Shown here: positions 16,064-25,482 of the stretch, piece after piece | How the letters are laid out: every line of letters begins with the position of its first letter | Numbering within the stretch: position 1 is the first letter of the stretch | Source of the DNA: Lachnospiraceae bacterium OF09-6 | GTDB taxonomy: Bacteria > Bacillota > Clostridia > Lachnospirales > Lachnospiraceae | DNA length: 64,000 bases | Reading direction: 5' to 3' | NCBI GenBank assembly: GCA_003435055.1 | Contig: QUMM01000001.1 | Coordinates: 273,632 to 337,631, forward strand | Made by a program: the position numbers and the translations under genes | Notes under the pieces: model-generated | What the model was told of the DNA's origin: nothing | Databases searched by the model: none | Seen by the model: only the letters and a program-made list of their open reading frames with translations

Positions 16064-18088
16064 CTATTTCTTTTTTCGTGTAACGGCAGTCCTCTTTACA
16101 GTTCCCTGCTTTCCACCTGCAGGATAATATTGTGCAGATGCATCAAAGTATTCCCGCAATGCAATATGTTGGTTCATATGTAATACCGCATCGGTTCTGG
16201 TGCGGACAAAATGATTCAGCTTCGTCATATACTCGTCTGATGTGATGGTTCCTTCTGCCACATAAGTCAACCCTTTCTCCCAGCTTGCCGTCAGTTCCGG
16301 ATTCAAAAGCGAACGAATGGATACACTCACCACATCAAAGATCATTTCACCCAGAAGTGTAGGTGTCAGAATCTGTGTATTTTTGTTTAATGCTATATAC
16401 TGGTTGGAGATCAGTTTTTTCAGAATCTCCGCACGGGTGGCACTGGTTCCGATTCCACTTCCTTTGATCTGCTCTCTCAGCTCTTCATCTTCGATCAGCT
16501 GTCCGGCATTTTCCATAGCAAGAATCATAGAACCAGAATTGTACCGCTTCGGCGGTGCTGTCTCCCCTTCTTTGATCTCCAGACCTTTTACCAGAAGCAC
16601 ACTGCCCTTTTTCAGATTCTGAAGCCGGGTCAGAAGATGCTGGTCTGTCTGTTCTTCCCCGCTCTTCTTTCCATTTATCACTTTCAGATACCCTTCTTTT
16701 TCCAGTACACGACAGGCAGAAAAGAATCGTTCTTTTCCAATCATCGTCACCAGCGAGACTTTCTTATAGACTGCTGCCGGATAAAAAATACTCAGAAAAC
16801 GTCTGGCAATCAGCTCGTATACCTTTGCAGAACGTGCTGACACACTTCGCAGTGCTCCCAGCCCCTGACCAGTGGGAATGATCGCATAATGGTCCGTGAT
16901 CTGTTTATCATTAACATATCTGGTGGATGCAATTTTTTTATAATTCCCCTGTTCCAGTACTTCCGCTGCAAAGCTCCCGGTTGGTTCAAATCCACACAGT
17001 CCCTTAAGATTCTTATGAATCTCTTTTGTTACTGCAGTCGAAAGTACTCTGGCATCGGTTCTCGGATAGGTCACCAGCTTTTTCTCATACAGTTCCTGCA
17101 CAATCTTCAATGTCTCATCCGGACTGATCTTAAACAGCCTGGAACATTCATTCTGAAGTTCTGCCAGATTAAAAAGCAGCGGTGGATTCTTATTTTCATT
17201 TTTCCGTTCGATTTTTTCCACAACTGCCTGAAATGGCTGTGCCTGGGAAAGTACACGAATCAGTTCTTCCGCATCGTTTTTCTCTTTGAACCCATTTTCT
17301 TTGTACAGCTTCGGTGACTGATACCAGGCAGATCCTTCCACTGCCCGGAATTCCCCTTCCAGGGTACTTCCCTGGCAGTCTAATGTACTGACTACACGAT
17401 AAAACGGAGTCTTGACAAACTGTCTTATTTCCCGTTCTCTTCGCACAATCATTCCCAGAACACAGGTCATCACCCTTCCCACTGAAATTACCGTATAACG
17501 GGTATTCAGATAATTCGAAATCACATTTCCATATTTTAATGATAAAAGTCTGGAAAAATTGATACCCATCAGATAGTCTTCTTTTGCACGCAGATAGGCT
17601 GCATCCCCCAGGTTGTCATATTCAGACAGATCCTTTGCTGTCTCTATTCCACGCAGAATTTCTTCTTCAGTCTGAGAATCGATCCAGACACGTTTTCTCT
17701 TTTTCTTCTGAATATCTACTTTAGCCTGTTGTTCTACCAGACGGTAAATATATTCTCCTTCCCGTCCGGAGTCGGTACAGACATAGATGGTATCTACATC
17801 TGGCCGGTTCAGCAGGCTACTGACGATTTTAAACTGCTTTTCCACCTGTGGAATCACTTCATACAGAAACTTTTCCGGTAAAAAAGGAAGTGTCGCCAGG
17901 CTCCACTTCTTATATTTTTCATCATAGACTTCCGGATAACTCATAGTGACCAGATGTCCTACACACCAGGTCACTATAGCTGTATCACTCTCCAGGAAGC
18001 CATCTTTTCTTGTGGTATTTACTTTCAGTGCTTTTGCAAATTCCTGCGCAACACTTGGTTTTTCAGCGATAAATAACGCCTTTCCCAT
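16064..18088 (-). CDS. topB: DNA topoisomerase III
   Basis: 674-residue type IA topoisomerase that decatenates DNA through a transient single-strand break. An N-terminal TOPRIM domain (LFIAEKPSVAQEFAKAL, then DSGREGEYIYR) is followed by the strand-cutting core with the catalytic Tyr in TYPRTDAR and the GIGTSATRAEILKKL motif. It lacks C-terminal zinc fingers and ends in a basic tail. The ATG at 18088 follows GGGGTG. A short palindromic repeat lies between it and the ABC permease gene upstream. Confidence 0.95.
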   Translation of the reverse strand: MGKALFIAEKPSVAQEFAKALKVNTTRKDGFLESDTAIVTWCVGHLVTMSYPEVYDEKYKKWSLATLPFLPEKFLYEVIPQVEKQFKIVSSLLNRPDVDTIYVCTDSGREGEYIYRLVEQQAKVDIQKKKRKRVWIDSQTEEEILRGIETAKDLSEYDNLGDAAYLRAKEDYLMGINFSRLLSLKYGNVISNYLNTRYTVISVGRVMTCVLGMIVRREREIRQFVKTPFYRVVSTLDCQGSTLEGEFRAVEGSAWYQSPKLYKENGFKEKNDAEELIRVLSQAQPFQAVVEKIERKNENKNPPLLFNLAELQNECSRLFKISPDETLKIVQELYEKKLVTYPRTDARVLSTAVTKEIHKNLKGLCGFEPTGSFAAEVLEQGNYKKIASTRYVNDKQITDHYAIIPTGQGLGALRSVSARSAKVYELIARRFLSIFYPAAVYKKVSLVTMIGKERFFSACRVLEKEGYLKVINGKKSGEEQTDQHLLTRLQNLKKGSVLLVKGLEIKEGETAPPKRYNSGSMILAMENAGQLIEDEELREQIKGSGIGTSATRAEILKKLISNQYIALNKNTQILTPTLLGEMIFDVVSVSIRSLLNPELTASWEKGLTYVAEGTITSDEYMTKLNHFVRTRTDAVLHMNQHIALREYFDASAQYYPAGGKQGTVKRTAVTRKKK

Positions 18089-18118
18089 TTTTCACCCCTA
18101 TTCTGGAAAAATATGATC

Positions 18119-18162
18119 ATAACTGTTCCGTACCTTCACAGTGGATTCTGAATAGTTACTTA
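18119..18162. repeat. Short palindromic repeat, copy A
   Basis: AACTGTTC and GAATAGTT arms around a TTCACAGTGG core. It matches the element at 34794-34840 in sequence and orientation, minus five bases. Its edge supplies the stop codon of the upstream ABC permease. Confidence 0.65.
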
Positions 18163-18869
18163 ATATCATTAAAAAATTCCCTGTTTCCGAAAAAGAAACA
18201 GATCAGCCCGATTGCCAGCAGAACTGCGCTTCCGATCAGTGCCAGTATGGATTCCTGTGCAAACCATGCCTGACAGTACAGACTGAATATCGTTACATAC
18301 TTTAAGAAAAACAGCTGATTTACCCAGTAATAGGCTATATAAATGCCATACATTGCCAATGGAATCAACACCGCTGTTCTGATATAACTTTTCAGGTTGC
18401 TGCAACGGGCCGACATCCAGTAGCTAAAGCCTGACAGACCTATCTGTAAGCAGCATGCACCTATATTTAACAGGATATACTCTTTCTGATTCCACTCTCC
18501 GGTGAGCCTGTATACACGAGTCAGGCATCCGAGAAGTGCCGAACACAGAATCAGACATACACCACTTCCATAAATCACCGCTGCTTTACTGCGCAGGATC
18601 TTATCAGGCTTTATTCCGGTTGCCAGAATCAGATCCATCGTGCCATCTTCTTTACATTTTGTTATTGTTTCATATGCAAGGATCATCTCCAGCAGCATTG
18701 GAATCAAAATCACCGGAATGGTATCCCAGAAAATATCAGAGATCTCTATCAGATTCATTTCGCAGATACCAATAGCCAGCAGCATGCTGATCATCTGCAA
18801 AAGAAACAGAACCAGAATTCTGAATTTATTAATCTTTAGATCCTGTCTGATAATCGGATTACTAAACAT
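18156..18869 (-). CDS. ABC transporter permease
   Basis: Membrane protein of about 237 residues with six predicted helices (ILVLFLLQMISMLLAIGIC, VILIPMLLEMILAYETI, VCLILCSALLGCL and others). It resembles ABC-2 type export permeases. The ATG at 18869 follows GGAGG and overlaps the end of the ATPase gene, so the two are translationally coupled. The charged loop KCKEDGTMDLILATGIKPDKILRSK is the coupling region typical of this class. Substrate unknown. Its stop codon falls inside a short repeat. Confidence 0.75.
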   Translation of the reverse strand: MFSNPIIRQDLKINKFRILVLFLLQMISMLLAIGICEMNLIEISDIFWDTIPVILIPMLLEMILAYETITKCKEDGTMDLILATGIKPDKILRSKAAVIYGSGVCLILCSALLGCLTRVYRLTGEWNQKEYILLNIGACCLQIGLSGFSYWMSARCSNLKSYIRTAVLIPLAMYGIYIAYYWVNQLFFLKYVTIFSLYCQAWFAQESILALIGSAVLLAIGLICFFFGNREFFNDIK

Positions 18870-19746
18870 GAAGTCTGCCTCCATAAATATGTTCAAATGT
18901 TTCCTTTAAGGATGTAGGAACCGGCTCGATTTCCGTCACTTCATAGGCTGTTAATGCCTGCAGCAGCGGCTTTACCGCACCTCTGATTGATACGACTACA
19001 TTCCGATCCTTCATACTTTTGATCTCAAAATCCTCACCTGCGAACTTCATTGCATTTCTTTCATCATGAAACTGAATCATATATTCTCTGCACATATTTT
19101 CCCTCAGATCCTCGATATCGCCAATATATACCATATTTCCATGATCCAGAAGCCCCACTCTGTCACAGGTCATATCTATGCAGTTCACATCATCCGATGC
19201 CAGCAGCACCATATGCTCCTTTTCTTTTTCTTCCAGAATAATGTCAATCAGTACACTGCGGCTCTTGGGATCCAGATGATGAAAAGGCTGATCCAGCAGC
19301 ACCACCTGAGGATTATGCTGCAAGGCACAGATAATCCCTGTTTTTTTTACATCTGACGAGATCATCTTTCCGATCTTCTGATCTACATCCAGGTTCAGTC
19401 TGGCTGCCAGTTCAAACAGCCGTTCCAGATTCTTCACCCCTCGCATCTGTGCCATAGACTTCAGGAACTGTCTTCCGGTCAGCTCTGACGGTAATCTCAG
19501 ATTCTGCGGCAGATACCCTGTAATCCTACGAAGGGAAAGGCTGGCTTTCGCACAGTCTTTCCCATTCATTGCACATCTTCCCTTAGTTGCTTCTTCAAAT
19601 CCCATAAGCATACGAAGCGCTGTGGTTTTTCCGGATCCAGCCGGGCCAAGCAGCCCAAACACTTCTCCTTCTTCTACTTCAAATGAGAAATCATAGATTC
19701 CTTTTCCAGGTCCATAACTTCTGGTAAGATTTTTAAATCGTATCAT
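18862..19746 (-). CDS. ABC transporter ATP-binding protein with degenerate catalytic motifs
   Basis: 294-residue ABC-2 type ATPase. Walker A is intact (GPAGSGKT, about 34-41). The signature motif is not LSGGQ but SSDVKK (about 130-135), and Walker B reads VVLLDQP with Gln153 in place of the catalytic Glu; the codon is plainly cag. The H-loop region is LLASDDVN, lacking the usual His. It binds ATP at best and may hydrolyse it slowly or not at all. Paired with the overlapping permease gene. Confidence 0.8.
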   Translation of the reverse strand: MIRFKNLTRSYGPGKGIYDFSFEVEEGEVFGLLGPAGSGKTTALRMLMGFEEATKGRCAMNGKDCAKASLSLRRITGYLPQNLRLPSELTGRQFLKSMAQMRGVKNLERLFELAARLNLDVDQKIGKMISSDVKKTGIICALQHNPQVVLLDQPFHHLDPKSRSVLIDIILEEKEKEHMVLLASDDVNCIDMTCDRVGLLDHGNMVYIGDIEDLRENMCREYMIQFHDERNAMKFAGEDFEIKSMKDRNVVVSIRGAVKPLLQALTAYEVTEIEPVPTSLKETFEHIYGGRLHV

Positions 19747-19768
19747 TGAACCATCTATGCTCCATACT

Positions 19769-20883
19769 TTATGCTGACAGGCGCGAACCTGTCTGCGTTT
19801 TTATTTTCTGGTTATATACTAATGCTTTCAGACTTTCTGCGCAGAGAACAGCTCCTCCTGCTGCTCCTCTTACGGTATTGTGTGACAGACCGATGAACTT
19901 ATAGTCATATACCGTGTCTTCACGAAGACGTCCGATCGAGATTCCCATACCATTTTCATAGTTCACATCTTCCTTAACCTGTGGACGGTTGTCTTCTTCC
20001 ATATAACGGATGAACTGTTTTGGTGCACTTGGAAGCTCTTTTTCCTGCGGAAGCCCCTTGAAGTTCACCAGTTTTTCAATCAGCTGTTCTTTGGTCGGTT
20101 TCTTTCTGAATTTTACAAATACCGCTGCGGTATGTCCGTTCAGAACTGGTACACGTACGCACTGGCAGGTAATCACTGGCTCTTCTGCCTTTACAATCAC
20201 ACCATCTTTTACTTCCCCTAAGATTCTCAGTGTTCCTGCTCGGACTTCTCTTCTTCTCCGCCGATATATGGAATCACGTTCTCGATCATTTCCGGCCATT
20301 CTTTAAAGGTCTTTCCTGCACCGGAAATCGCCTGATATGTGGTAGCTACCACTTCATATGGCTCAAACTCTCTCCATGCAGCCAGACATGGCGCATAACT
20401 CTGGATTGAACAGTTAGGTTTTACTGCAATAAAGCCTCTTGTAGTTCCCAGACGTTTTTTCTGGGATTCGATTACTTTAAAATGCTCTGCATTGATCTCC
20501 GGAATCACCATTGGCACATCCGGAGTCCATCTGTGGGCACTGTTATTGGAAACAACCGGTGTCTCTGTCTTTGCATATTCTTCTTCAATCGCTTTGATCT
20601 CGTCTTTGGACATATCTACTGCTGAGAAAACGAAATCTACGCTTGCAGCTACTTTTTCCACATCGTTTACATTCATAACAACGATATTTTTTACTGCTTC
20701 CGGCATCGGTGTATCCATTTTCCATCTTCCACCAACTGCTTCTTCGTATGTCTTTCCAGCACTTCTTGGGCTGGCTGCCAGTGTTACTACTTCAAACCAT
20801 GGATGATTCTCCAGCAGAGAAATAAATCTCTGTCCTACCATACCGGTAGCTCCTAAAATGCCGACTCTTAATTTTTCGCTCAT
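19769..20883 (-). CDS. asd: Aspartate-semialdehyde dehydrogenase, one frameshift
   Basis: Makes L-aspartate semialdehyde for lysine, diaminopimelate, threonine and methionine. The NADP loop GATGMVGQRF is at the N-terminus and the catalytic Cys is in KPNCSIQSYAPCL; the substrate-binding half continues with HTAAVFVKFRKKPT. The frame breaks near 20232: one base restored in gaacactg makes SEQEPLRILGEVKDG, and the total becomes 372 codons (371 residues), the normal length for this archaeal/fungal-type Asd. Start is the ATG at 20883 after GGAGAGGAG. It follows argH by 32 bases. Confidence 0.9.
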
Positions 20884-20915
20884 AATATTCTCCTCTCCTG
20901 TAACCTGTAGTATCA

Positions 20916-22316
20916 TCATTTCTCTGTGTGCATCGCAGGATACTCTTTTAAATATGCTTCGTTTATTGCAATCACTTTCTTCATGGACTCTTCCGATGGT
21001 GCGCCAATGGTCTGACGTTTTTCTACACAGGTCTTCATGCTGATTGCCTCATAAATATCATCTTCAAATACCGGGCTGATCGCCTTGTATTCTTCCAGTG
21101 ACATGTCATCCAGAGAAATATTCTTATCAATGCAGTACAATACCAGACGTCCTACAATACCATGTGCATCACGGAATGGTACCCCATGGTTTACCAGATA
21201 ATCAGCCGCATCTGTTGCATTGGTAAATCCGTTTTTCGCACTGTTTTCCATTACATCCTTACGGAACTTCATCGTGGAAATCATGCCGGTAAACAATGCC
21301 AGACAGCCTTTGGTCGTGTCGATTGCGTCAAAGGTCAGTTCTTTATCTTCCTGCATATCTTTATTGTAGGCAAGCGGAAGTCCTTTCATTGTTGTCAGAA
21401 TAGAAGTCAGGGCGCCATAGACACGTCCGGTCTTTCCTCTTACCAGCTCTGCAATATCCGGGTTCTTTTTCTGTGGCATGATACTGCTTCCGGTACTGTA
21501 GGCATCGTCAATCTCCACAAACCGATACTCATTGGTATTCCAAATAATAATCTCTTCACAGAATCTGCTCAGATGCATCATGATCGTAGATAATGCAGAT
21601 AACAGTTCGATTACATAATCTCTGTCTGCAACGGAATCCATACTGTTCCATGTTGGTCCATCAAATCCCAGCAGTTCTGCTGTATATTCACGATCCAGCG
21701 GATACGTGGTACCTGCCAGTGCGCCGCTTCCCAGCGGGCAGTAATTCATACGATGATAAATATCTTTCAGTCTCTGACGGTCTCTCTTGAACATCTCAAA
21801 ATAAGCCCCCAGATGATGAGCCAGCGTAATTGGCTGCGCCTTCTGCAGATGGGTAAATCCTGGCATATAAGTGCCGGTATGTTCCTTCATCATCTTTAAT
21901 AAGGTATCCAGAAGCTTCTTTACCAGACCATCCATCTCTACAATCTCATCTCTGGTGTACAGCTTCATATCCAGTGCTACCTGATCATTTCTGCTGCGTC
22001 CGGTATGCAGCTTTTTACCTGCATCTCCGATACGGTCAATCAGATTGGCTTCCACAAAACTGTGGATATCTTCGTATTCTTCTGTAATCTGCAAGGTGCC
22101 ATTTTCTACATCTCTTAAAATAGACTCCAGTCCCTGCAGAATCTGTTCTTTTTCTTCTTCTGTCAGAATTTTCTGTTTAGCCAGCATCTTCACATGTGCC
22201 TTGCTGCCTTCGATATCCTGACGATAAAACTTGCGGTCAAAAGAGATGGATGCATTAAAGTTATATACCAGCTTATCGGTCTCTTTTGTAAAGCGCCCGC
22301 CCCAAAGTTGTGCCAT
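20916..22316 (-). CDS. argH: Argininosuccinate lyase
   Basis: Last step of arginine synthesis: splits argininosuccinate to arginine and fumarate. 466 residues, full length; opening [14 protein letters not shown], the HTGRSRNDQ active-site block, the [11 protein letters not shown] block and the fumarase/aspartase superfamily signature [11 protein letters not shown]. argG is not next to it; asd follows on the same strand. Promoter at 22406-22434. Confidence 0.97.
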   Translation of the reverse strand: MAQLWGGRFTKETDKLVYNFNASISFDRKFYRQDIEGSKAHVKMLAKQKILTEEEKEQILQGLESILRDVENGTLQITEEYEDIHSFVEANLIDRIGDAGKKLHTGRSRNDQVALDMKLYTRDEIVEMDGLVKKLLDTLLKMMKEHTGTYMPGFTHLQKAQPITLAHHLGAYFEMFKRDRQRLKDIYHRMNYCPLGSGALAGTTYPLDREYTAELLGFDGPTWNSMDSVADRDYVIELLSALSTIMMHLSRFCEEIIIWNTNEYRFVEIDDAYSTGSSIMPQKKNPDIAELVRGKTGRVYGALTSILTTMKGLPLAYNKDMQEDKELTFDAIDTTKGCLALFTGMISTMKFRKDVMENSAKNGFTNATDAADYLVNHGVPFRDAHGIVGRLVLYCIDKNISLDDMSLEEYKAISPVFEDDIYEAISMKTCVEKRQTIGAPSEESMKKVIAINEAYLKEYPAMHTEK

Positions 22317-22405
22317 ATTTCTTCCTCTTCTATTGTTTCTTTTTTATTTTCATTTCTGATACACGGCTTGCTTCTCTGTTTCACAGTTTCCACAGTCCTT
22401 GTATC

Positions 22406-22434
22406 AGAATAGCATACTTTTTTTCCCGTATCAA
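22406..22434 (-). promoter_or_regulatory. argH promoter
   Basis: TTGATA (22429-22434) and TATTCT (22406-22411) with 17 bases between. An inverted repeat CTGATACA/TGTATCAG (22356-22363 and 22400-22407) overlaps the -10 region and could be an operator or leader hairpin. Confidence 0.6.
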
Positions 22435-22450
22435 GCCAGAGTCTGGAAAA

Positions 22451-23077
22451 TCACTGTTTTTCCTCCCGTTCTCTTTTCGAAAATACGCATCCGCAATAAT
22501 TCTGCCTGTACATACCATACTTTGCTGACAGCTCCACCGAACGCTTATATCCGTTCTTCTTCTTAAAATCAGATGGCAGCCAGGTAACTCCCAGCTCTCT
22601 GCTTATCTGTTCTCCCACTTCATTTAAGACTTCCGCATTTTTCAATGGACTGATGGTCAGTGTAGTCGTCATATAATCTGCCCCGATCTTTTTTGCTTCT
22701 TCGGCTGCCCGCCGCAGTCTGAGTGAAAAACAGACACGGCACCTCTCCCCTCCTTCTGGCTCTTTTTCCAGACCTTTGACCGCCTCATAATATTCTTCGG
22801 GATGAAATTCTCCTTCCAGAAATGAGATCGGATGCTTCACCGGAAGCTGTTCGATAAAATGCTGCTGTTCTTTTACCCGTTTGTAATACTCTTCTTCCGG
22901 ATAAATATTCGGATTATAATAAAATACGGTGATGGAAAAGTATTCCGACAGATACTCCAGCACATAACTGCTACACGGAGCACAACAACTGTGCAGCAAT
23001 AGGATCGGAACCTTATCTTCTTTCTGGTTTTCTGTAAGGATCTGATCCAGTTCTTTCTGATAATTTCGTTTATTCAT
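22451..23077 (-). CDS. queH: Epoxyqueuosine reductase QueH
   Basis: Last step in making the queuosine base of tRNAs, an iron-sulfur enzyme unrelated to QueG. About 208 residues from the ATG at 23077. The family's metal Cys are visible: LLHSCCAPCSSYVLEYL near the start, GGERCRVCFSLRL mid-protein, and QNYCGCVFS at the end. It ends next to argH, divergent from the marR-ABC exporter operon. Confidence 0.93.
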   Translation of the reverse strand: MNKRNYQKELDQILTENQKEDKVPILLLHSCCAPCSSYVLEYLSEYFSITVFYYNPNIYPEEEYYKRVKEQQHFIEQLPVKHPISFLEGEFHPEEYYEAVKGLEKEPEGGERCRVCFSLRLRRAAEEAKKIGADYMTTTLTISPLKNAEVLNEVGEQISRELGVTWLPSDFKKKNGYKRSVELSAKYGMYRQNYCGCVFSKREREEKQ

Positions 23078-23155
23078 AGCAACTTTTCTTTCTTTTATAT
23101 TCTCCACCCCAGTATAGACATATTTCCTGCAAACTGCAAGAAACATATTTTTATC

Positions 23156-23237
23156 TTGACAATTATTTATTCCTGCGCTATTATAATGTTCGTTTTCTAA
23201 CAATTAGGTTTCTAACAATTAGATTTCTAACAATTAA
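23156..23237 (+). promoter_or_regulatory. Promoter and triple operator of the marR-ABC exporter operon
   Basis: TTGACA (23156-23161) and TATTAT (23179-23184) at 17 bases, or TATAAT at 23182. Three tandem 15-base units follow (23193-23207, 23208-23222, 23223-23237), each TTTCTAACAATTA-like and each centred on the palindrome CTAACAATTAG (last one ends in A). Placed just after the transcription start they look like MarR binding sites for self-repression. Confidence 0.7.
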
Positions 23238-23261
23238 TTTCTCAGAAAATGAGGTGATTTT

Positions 23262-23744
23262 ATGCCAATGCCCGAACATATTGGTGTCTATATCAATGCA
23301 GCATCCAAGCATATCCGCCGGCATCTGGATTCCATATTTTATGAATATGAGCATCTGACTGGCACACAGGCCTGTGTTCTCGGCGAAATCTCCCATGCAG
23401 ATCAGGAGGGGTGGCCTTATTATCAGAAAAATATTGAGCATCATTTTGGTATGCGCCGTTCTTCAGCTAACAGCCTGATCTCCTCCATGGAACAAAACGG
23501 TTATCTCACCAGAGACCCGGTAAAAGAAGATGCAAGGTTAAAGCGCCTTGTTCTCACAGAAAAAGGACAGAAAACCAGCAATAATATTAAGCAGCGTCTT
23601 GATGACTTTGAGGCTTCTCTTTCTGCACTGTATACGCCAGAAGAGCAGGCAGAGCTTCTTACCCTTCTAAAGAGGCTGATTGATCAGGTTCCTGATCCCA
23701 AATGCACATCATGCTCAAATTCAACTCATCAGGAAAGGATGTGA
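23262..23744 (+). CDS. MarR family transcriptional regulator
   Basis: 160-residue winged-helix repressor. The DNA-binding helix and wing are seen in YYQKNIEHHFGMRRSSANSLISSMEQNGYLTR followed by the wing residues DARLKRLVLTEKG (read as two adjoining motifs). GAGGTG lies before the ATG at 23262. Its stop is four bases before the first ABC exporter gene. By analogy with other MarR-exporter operons it should repress the operon until a toxic compound binds; the three tandem palindromes upstream are the likely sites. Confidence 0.9.
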   Translation: MPMPEHIGVYINAASKHIRRHLDSIFYEYEHLTGTQACVLGEISHADQEGWPYYQKNIEHHFGMRRSSANSLISSMEQNGYLTRDPVKEDARLKRLVLTEKGQKTSNNIKQRLDDFEASLSALYTPEEQAELLTLLKRLIDQVPDPKCTSCSNSTHQERM

Positions 23745-23748
23745 CGTA

Positions 23749-25482
23749 ATGTTAAAAAATATTTTAAAGTCTGTGGGAGAATACAAAAAAGAGACTATTC
23801 TCTCCCCTGTTACAGTTGCTCTTGAAGTCCTTCTGGAGGTACTGATTCCTTATTTTATGGCAGTACTAATCGATAAGGGCATCAACACCGGCGATATGAC
23901 AGAAATCATAAAATACGGTATGTTACTTGTTGTTCTTGCCATGGCTGCCCTGGCCTTTGGTGCTCTTTCCGGTCATTATGCCGCAGTAGCCAGTGCCGGA
24001 TTTGCCAAAAACTTACGCAAACGAATGTTTTATAAGGTACAGGATTTTTCTTTCCTGAATATCGACCATTTTTCCACATCCAGTCTGGTCACCCGTATGA
24101 CCACCGACATTACCAATGTCCAGAATGCCTATCAGATGATCATCCGTGTGGCTGTACGTGCCCCGATTATGCTGATCATGGCCTTTTTCATGGCTTTCAA
24201 AGTAAACAGTGAACTGGCCACAATTTATTTGTGGGTTATCCCGATCCTGGGTATTGCCCTTGCGTTTATCATGACTCATGTGCACCCGATCTTTGTCCGT
24301 GTATTTAAGACCTATGATAAACTGAACAATGTGGTACAGGAAAATGTACACGGTATCCGCGTGGTAAAATCCTTTGTCCGTGAAGATTTCGAAGAACAAA
24401 AATTCAATAAAATCTCTTCTTCCATTTATAAAGACTTCACCAAAGCTGAAAAAATGATTGCTTTTAACGCCCCGGTTATGCAGATCTGTGTCTATACCTG
24501 CATGATCCTGATTTCCTGGATCGGTGCCAATCTGATCGTTGGAGGCACCATGACCGCTGGAGAACTGACTTCCATGTTTACTTATACGATGCAGATTCTC
24601 ATGAGTCTGATGATGCTGTCTATGATTTTCGTTATAACTATCATGTCCAAGGCTTCTGCGGAACGTATCAACGAAGTACTGATTGAAGTTCCGGATATTG
24701 CCAATCCAGAGAAACCTGTAACAGAAGTCGCCGATGGTTCCATTGATTTTGATCATGTATCTTTTAGCTACAGCCAGAATCCTGAGAAACTCTGTCTGAA
24801 AGACATTGATCTGCATATTAAATCAGGTGAAACCATCGGTATCATCGGCGGCACCGGAAGTGCCAAGAGTTCTCTGGTTCAGCTGATTCCGAGACTCTAC
24901 GATATCACCAGTGGAACCCTGAAGGTAGGTGGAAGGGATATCCGTGATTATGATCTGGAAGTTCTCCGTGATGCCGTATCCATGGTACTTCAGAAAAATG
25001 TGCTGTTTTCCGGTACGATTAAAGAAAACTTACGCTGGGGAAATCCAAATGCCACAGAGGAAGAGCTGATCCATGCATGTCAGCTGGCTCAGGCTGATGA
25101 CTTTATCCAGACCTTCCCTGATCAGTATGACACTTACATTGAACAGGGAGGTTCCAATGTATCCGGCGGACAGAAACAGCGTATCTGTATTGCCAGAGCG
25201 CTTCTGAAGAAACCTGCTATTCTGATCCTGGATGACAGTACTTCTGCTGTGGATACCAAAACCGATGCCATGATCCAGAAGGCATTTATCGACGAGATTC
25301 CAGACACGACCAAGCTGATTATTGCACAGCGTATCTCTTCTGTTCAGAATGCTGACCGTATTGTCGTCATGGACAACGGCCGCATCACAGATGTGGGAAC
25401 TCATGAAGAGCTGTTAGCTTCCAGCAAGATCTATCAGGAAGTATATTATTCTCAGGTAAAGGGGGCTGCTGACAATGAATAA
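23749..25482 (+). CDS. ABC exporter half-transporter, degenerate-site subunit
   Basis: 577-residue fused membrane-ATPase protein, first half of a heterodimeric multidrug-type exporter (BmrCD/TM287-288 class). Six helices, then an ATPase domain: Walker A reads GGTGSAKSS (Ala where Gly is usual), signature NVSGGQKQR, and Walker B LILDDSTSA with Asp instead of the catalytic Glu, so this subunit contributes the non-hydrolysing site. The ATG at 23749 follows AAGGATG. The downstream partner starts eight bases before this gene's end. Confidence 0.93.
   Translation: MLKNILKSVGEYKKETILSPVTVALEVLLEVLIPYFMAVLIDKGINTGDMTEIIKYGMLLVVLAMAALAFGALSGHYAAVASAGFAKNLRKRMFYKVQDFSFLNIDHFSTSSLVTRMTTDITNVQNAYQMIIRVAVRAPIMLIMAFFMAFKVNSELATIYLWVIPILGIALAFIMTHVHPIFVRVFKTYDKLNNVVQENVHGIRVVKSFVREDFEEQKFNKISSSIYKDFTKAEKMIAFNAPVMQICVYTCMILISWIGANLIVGGTMTAGELTSMFTYTMQILMSLMMLSMIFVITIMSKASAERINEVLIEVPDIANPEKPVTEVADGSIDFDHVSFSYSQNPEKLCLKDIDLHIKSGETIGIIGGTGSAKSSLVQLIPRLYDITSGTLKVGGRDIRDYDLEVLRDAVSMVLQKNVLFSGTIKENLRWGNPNATEEELIHACQLAQADDFIQTFPDQYDTYIEQGGSNVSGGQKQRICIARALLKKPAILILDDSTSAVDTKTDAMIQKAFIDEIPDTTKLIIAQRISSVQNADRIVVMDNGRITDVGTHEELLASSKIYQEVYYSQVKGAADNE

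Noticed and set aside
23193..23237. Possible CRISPR-like array from the three tandem units
   Set aside because: Units are only 15 bases with no spacers and lie in a promoter leader, so operators are the better reading.
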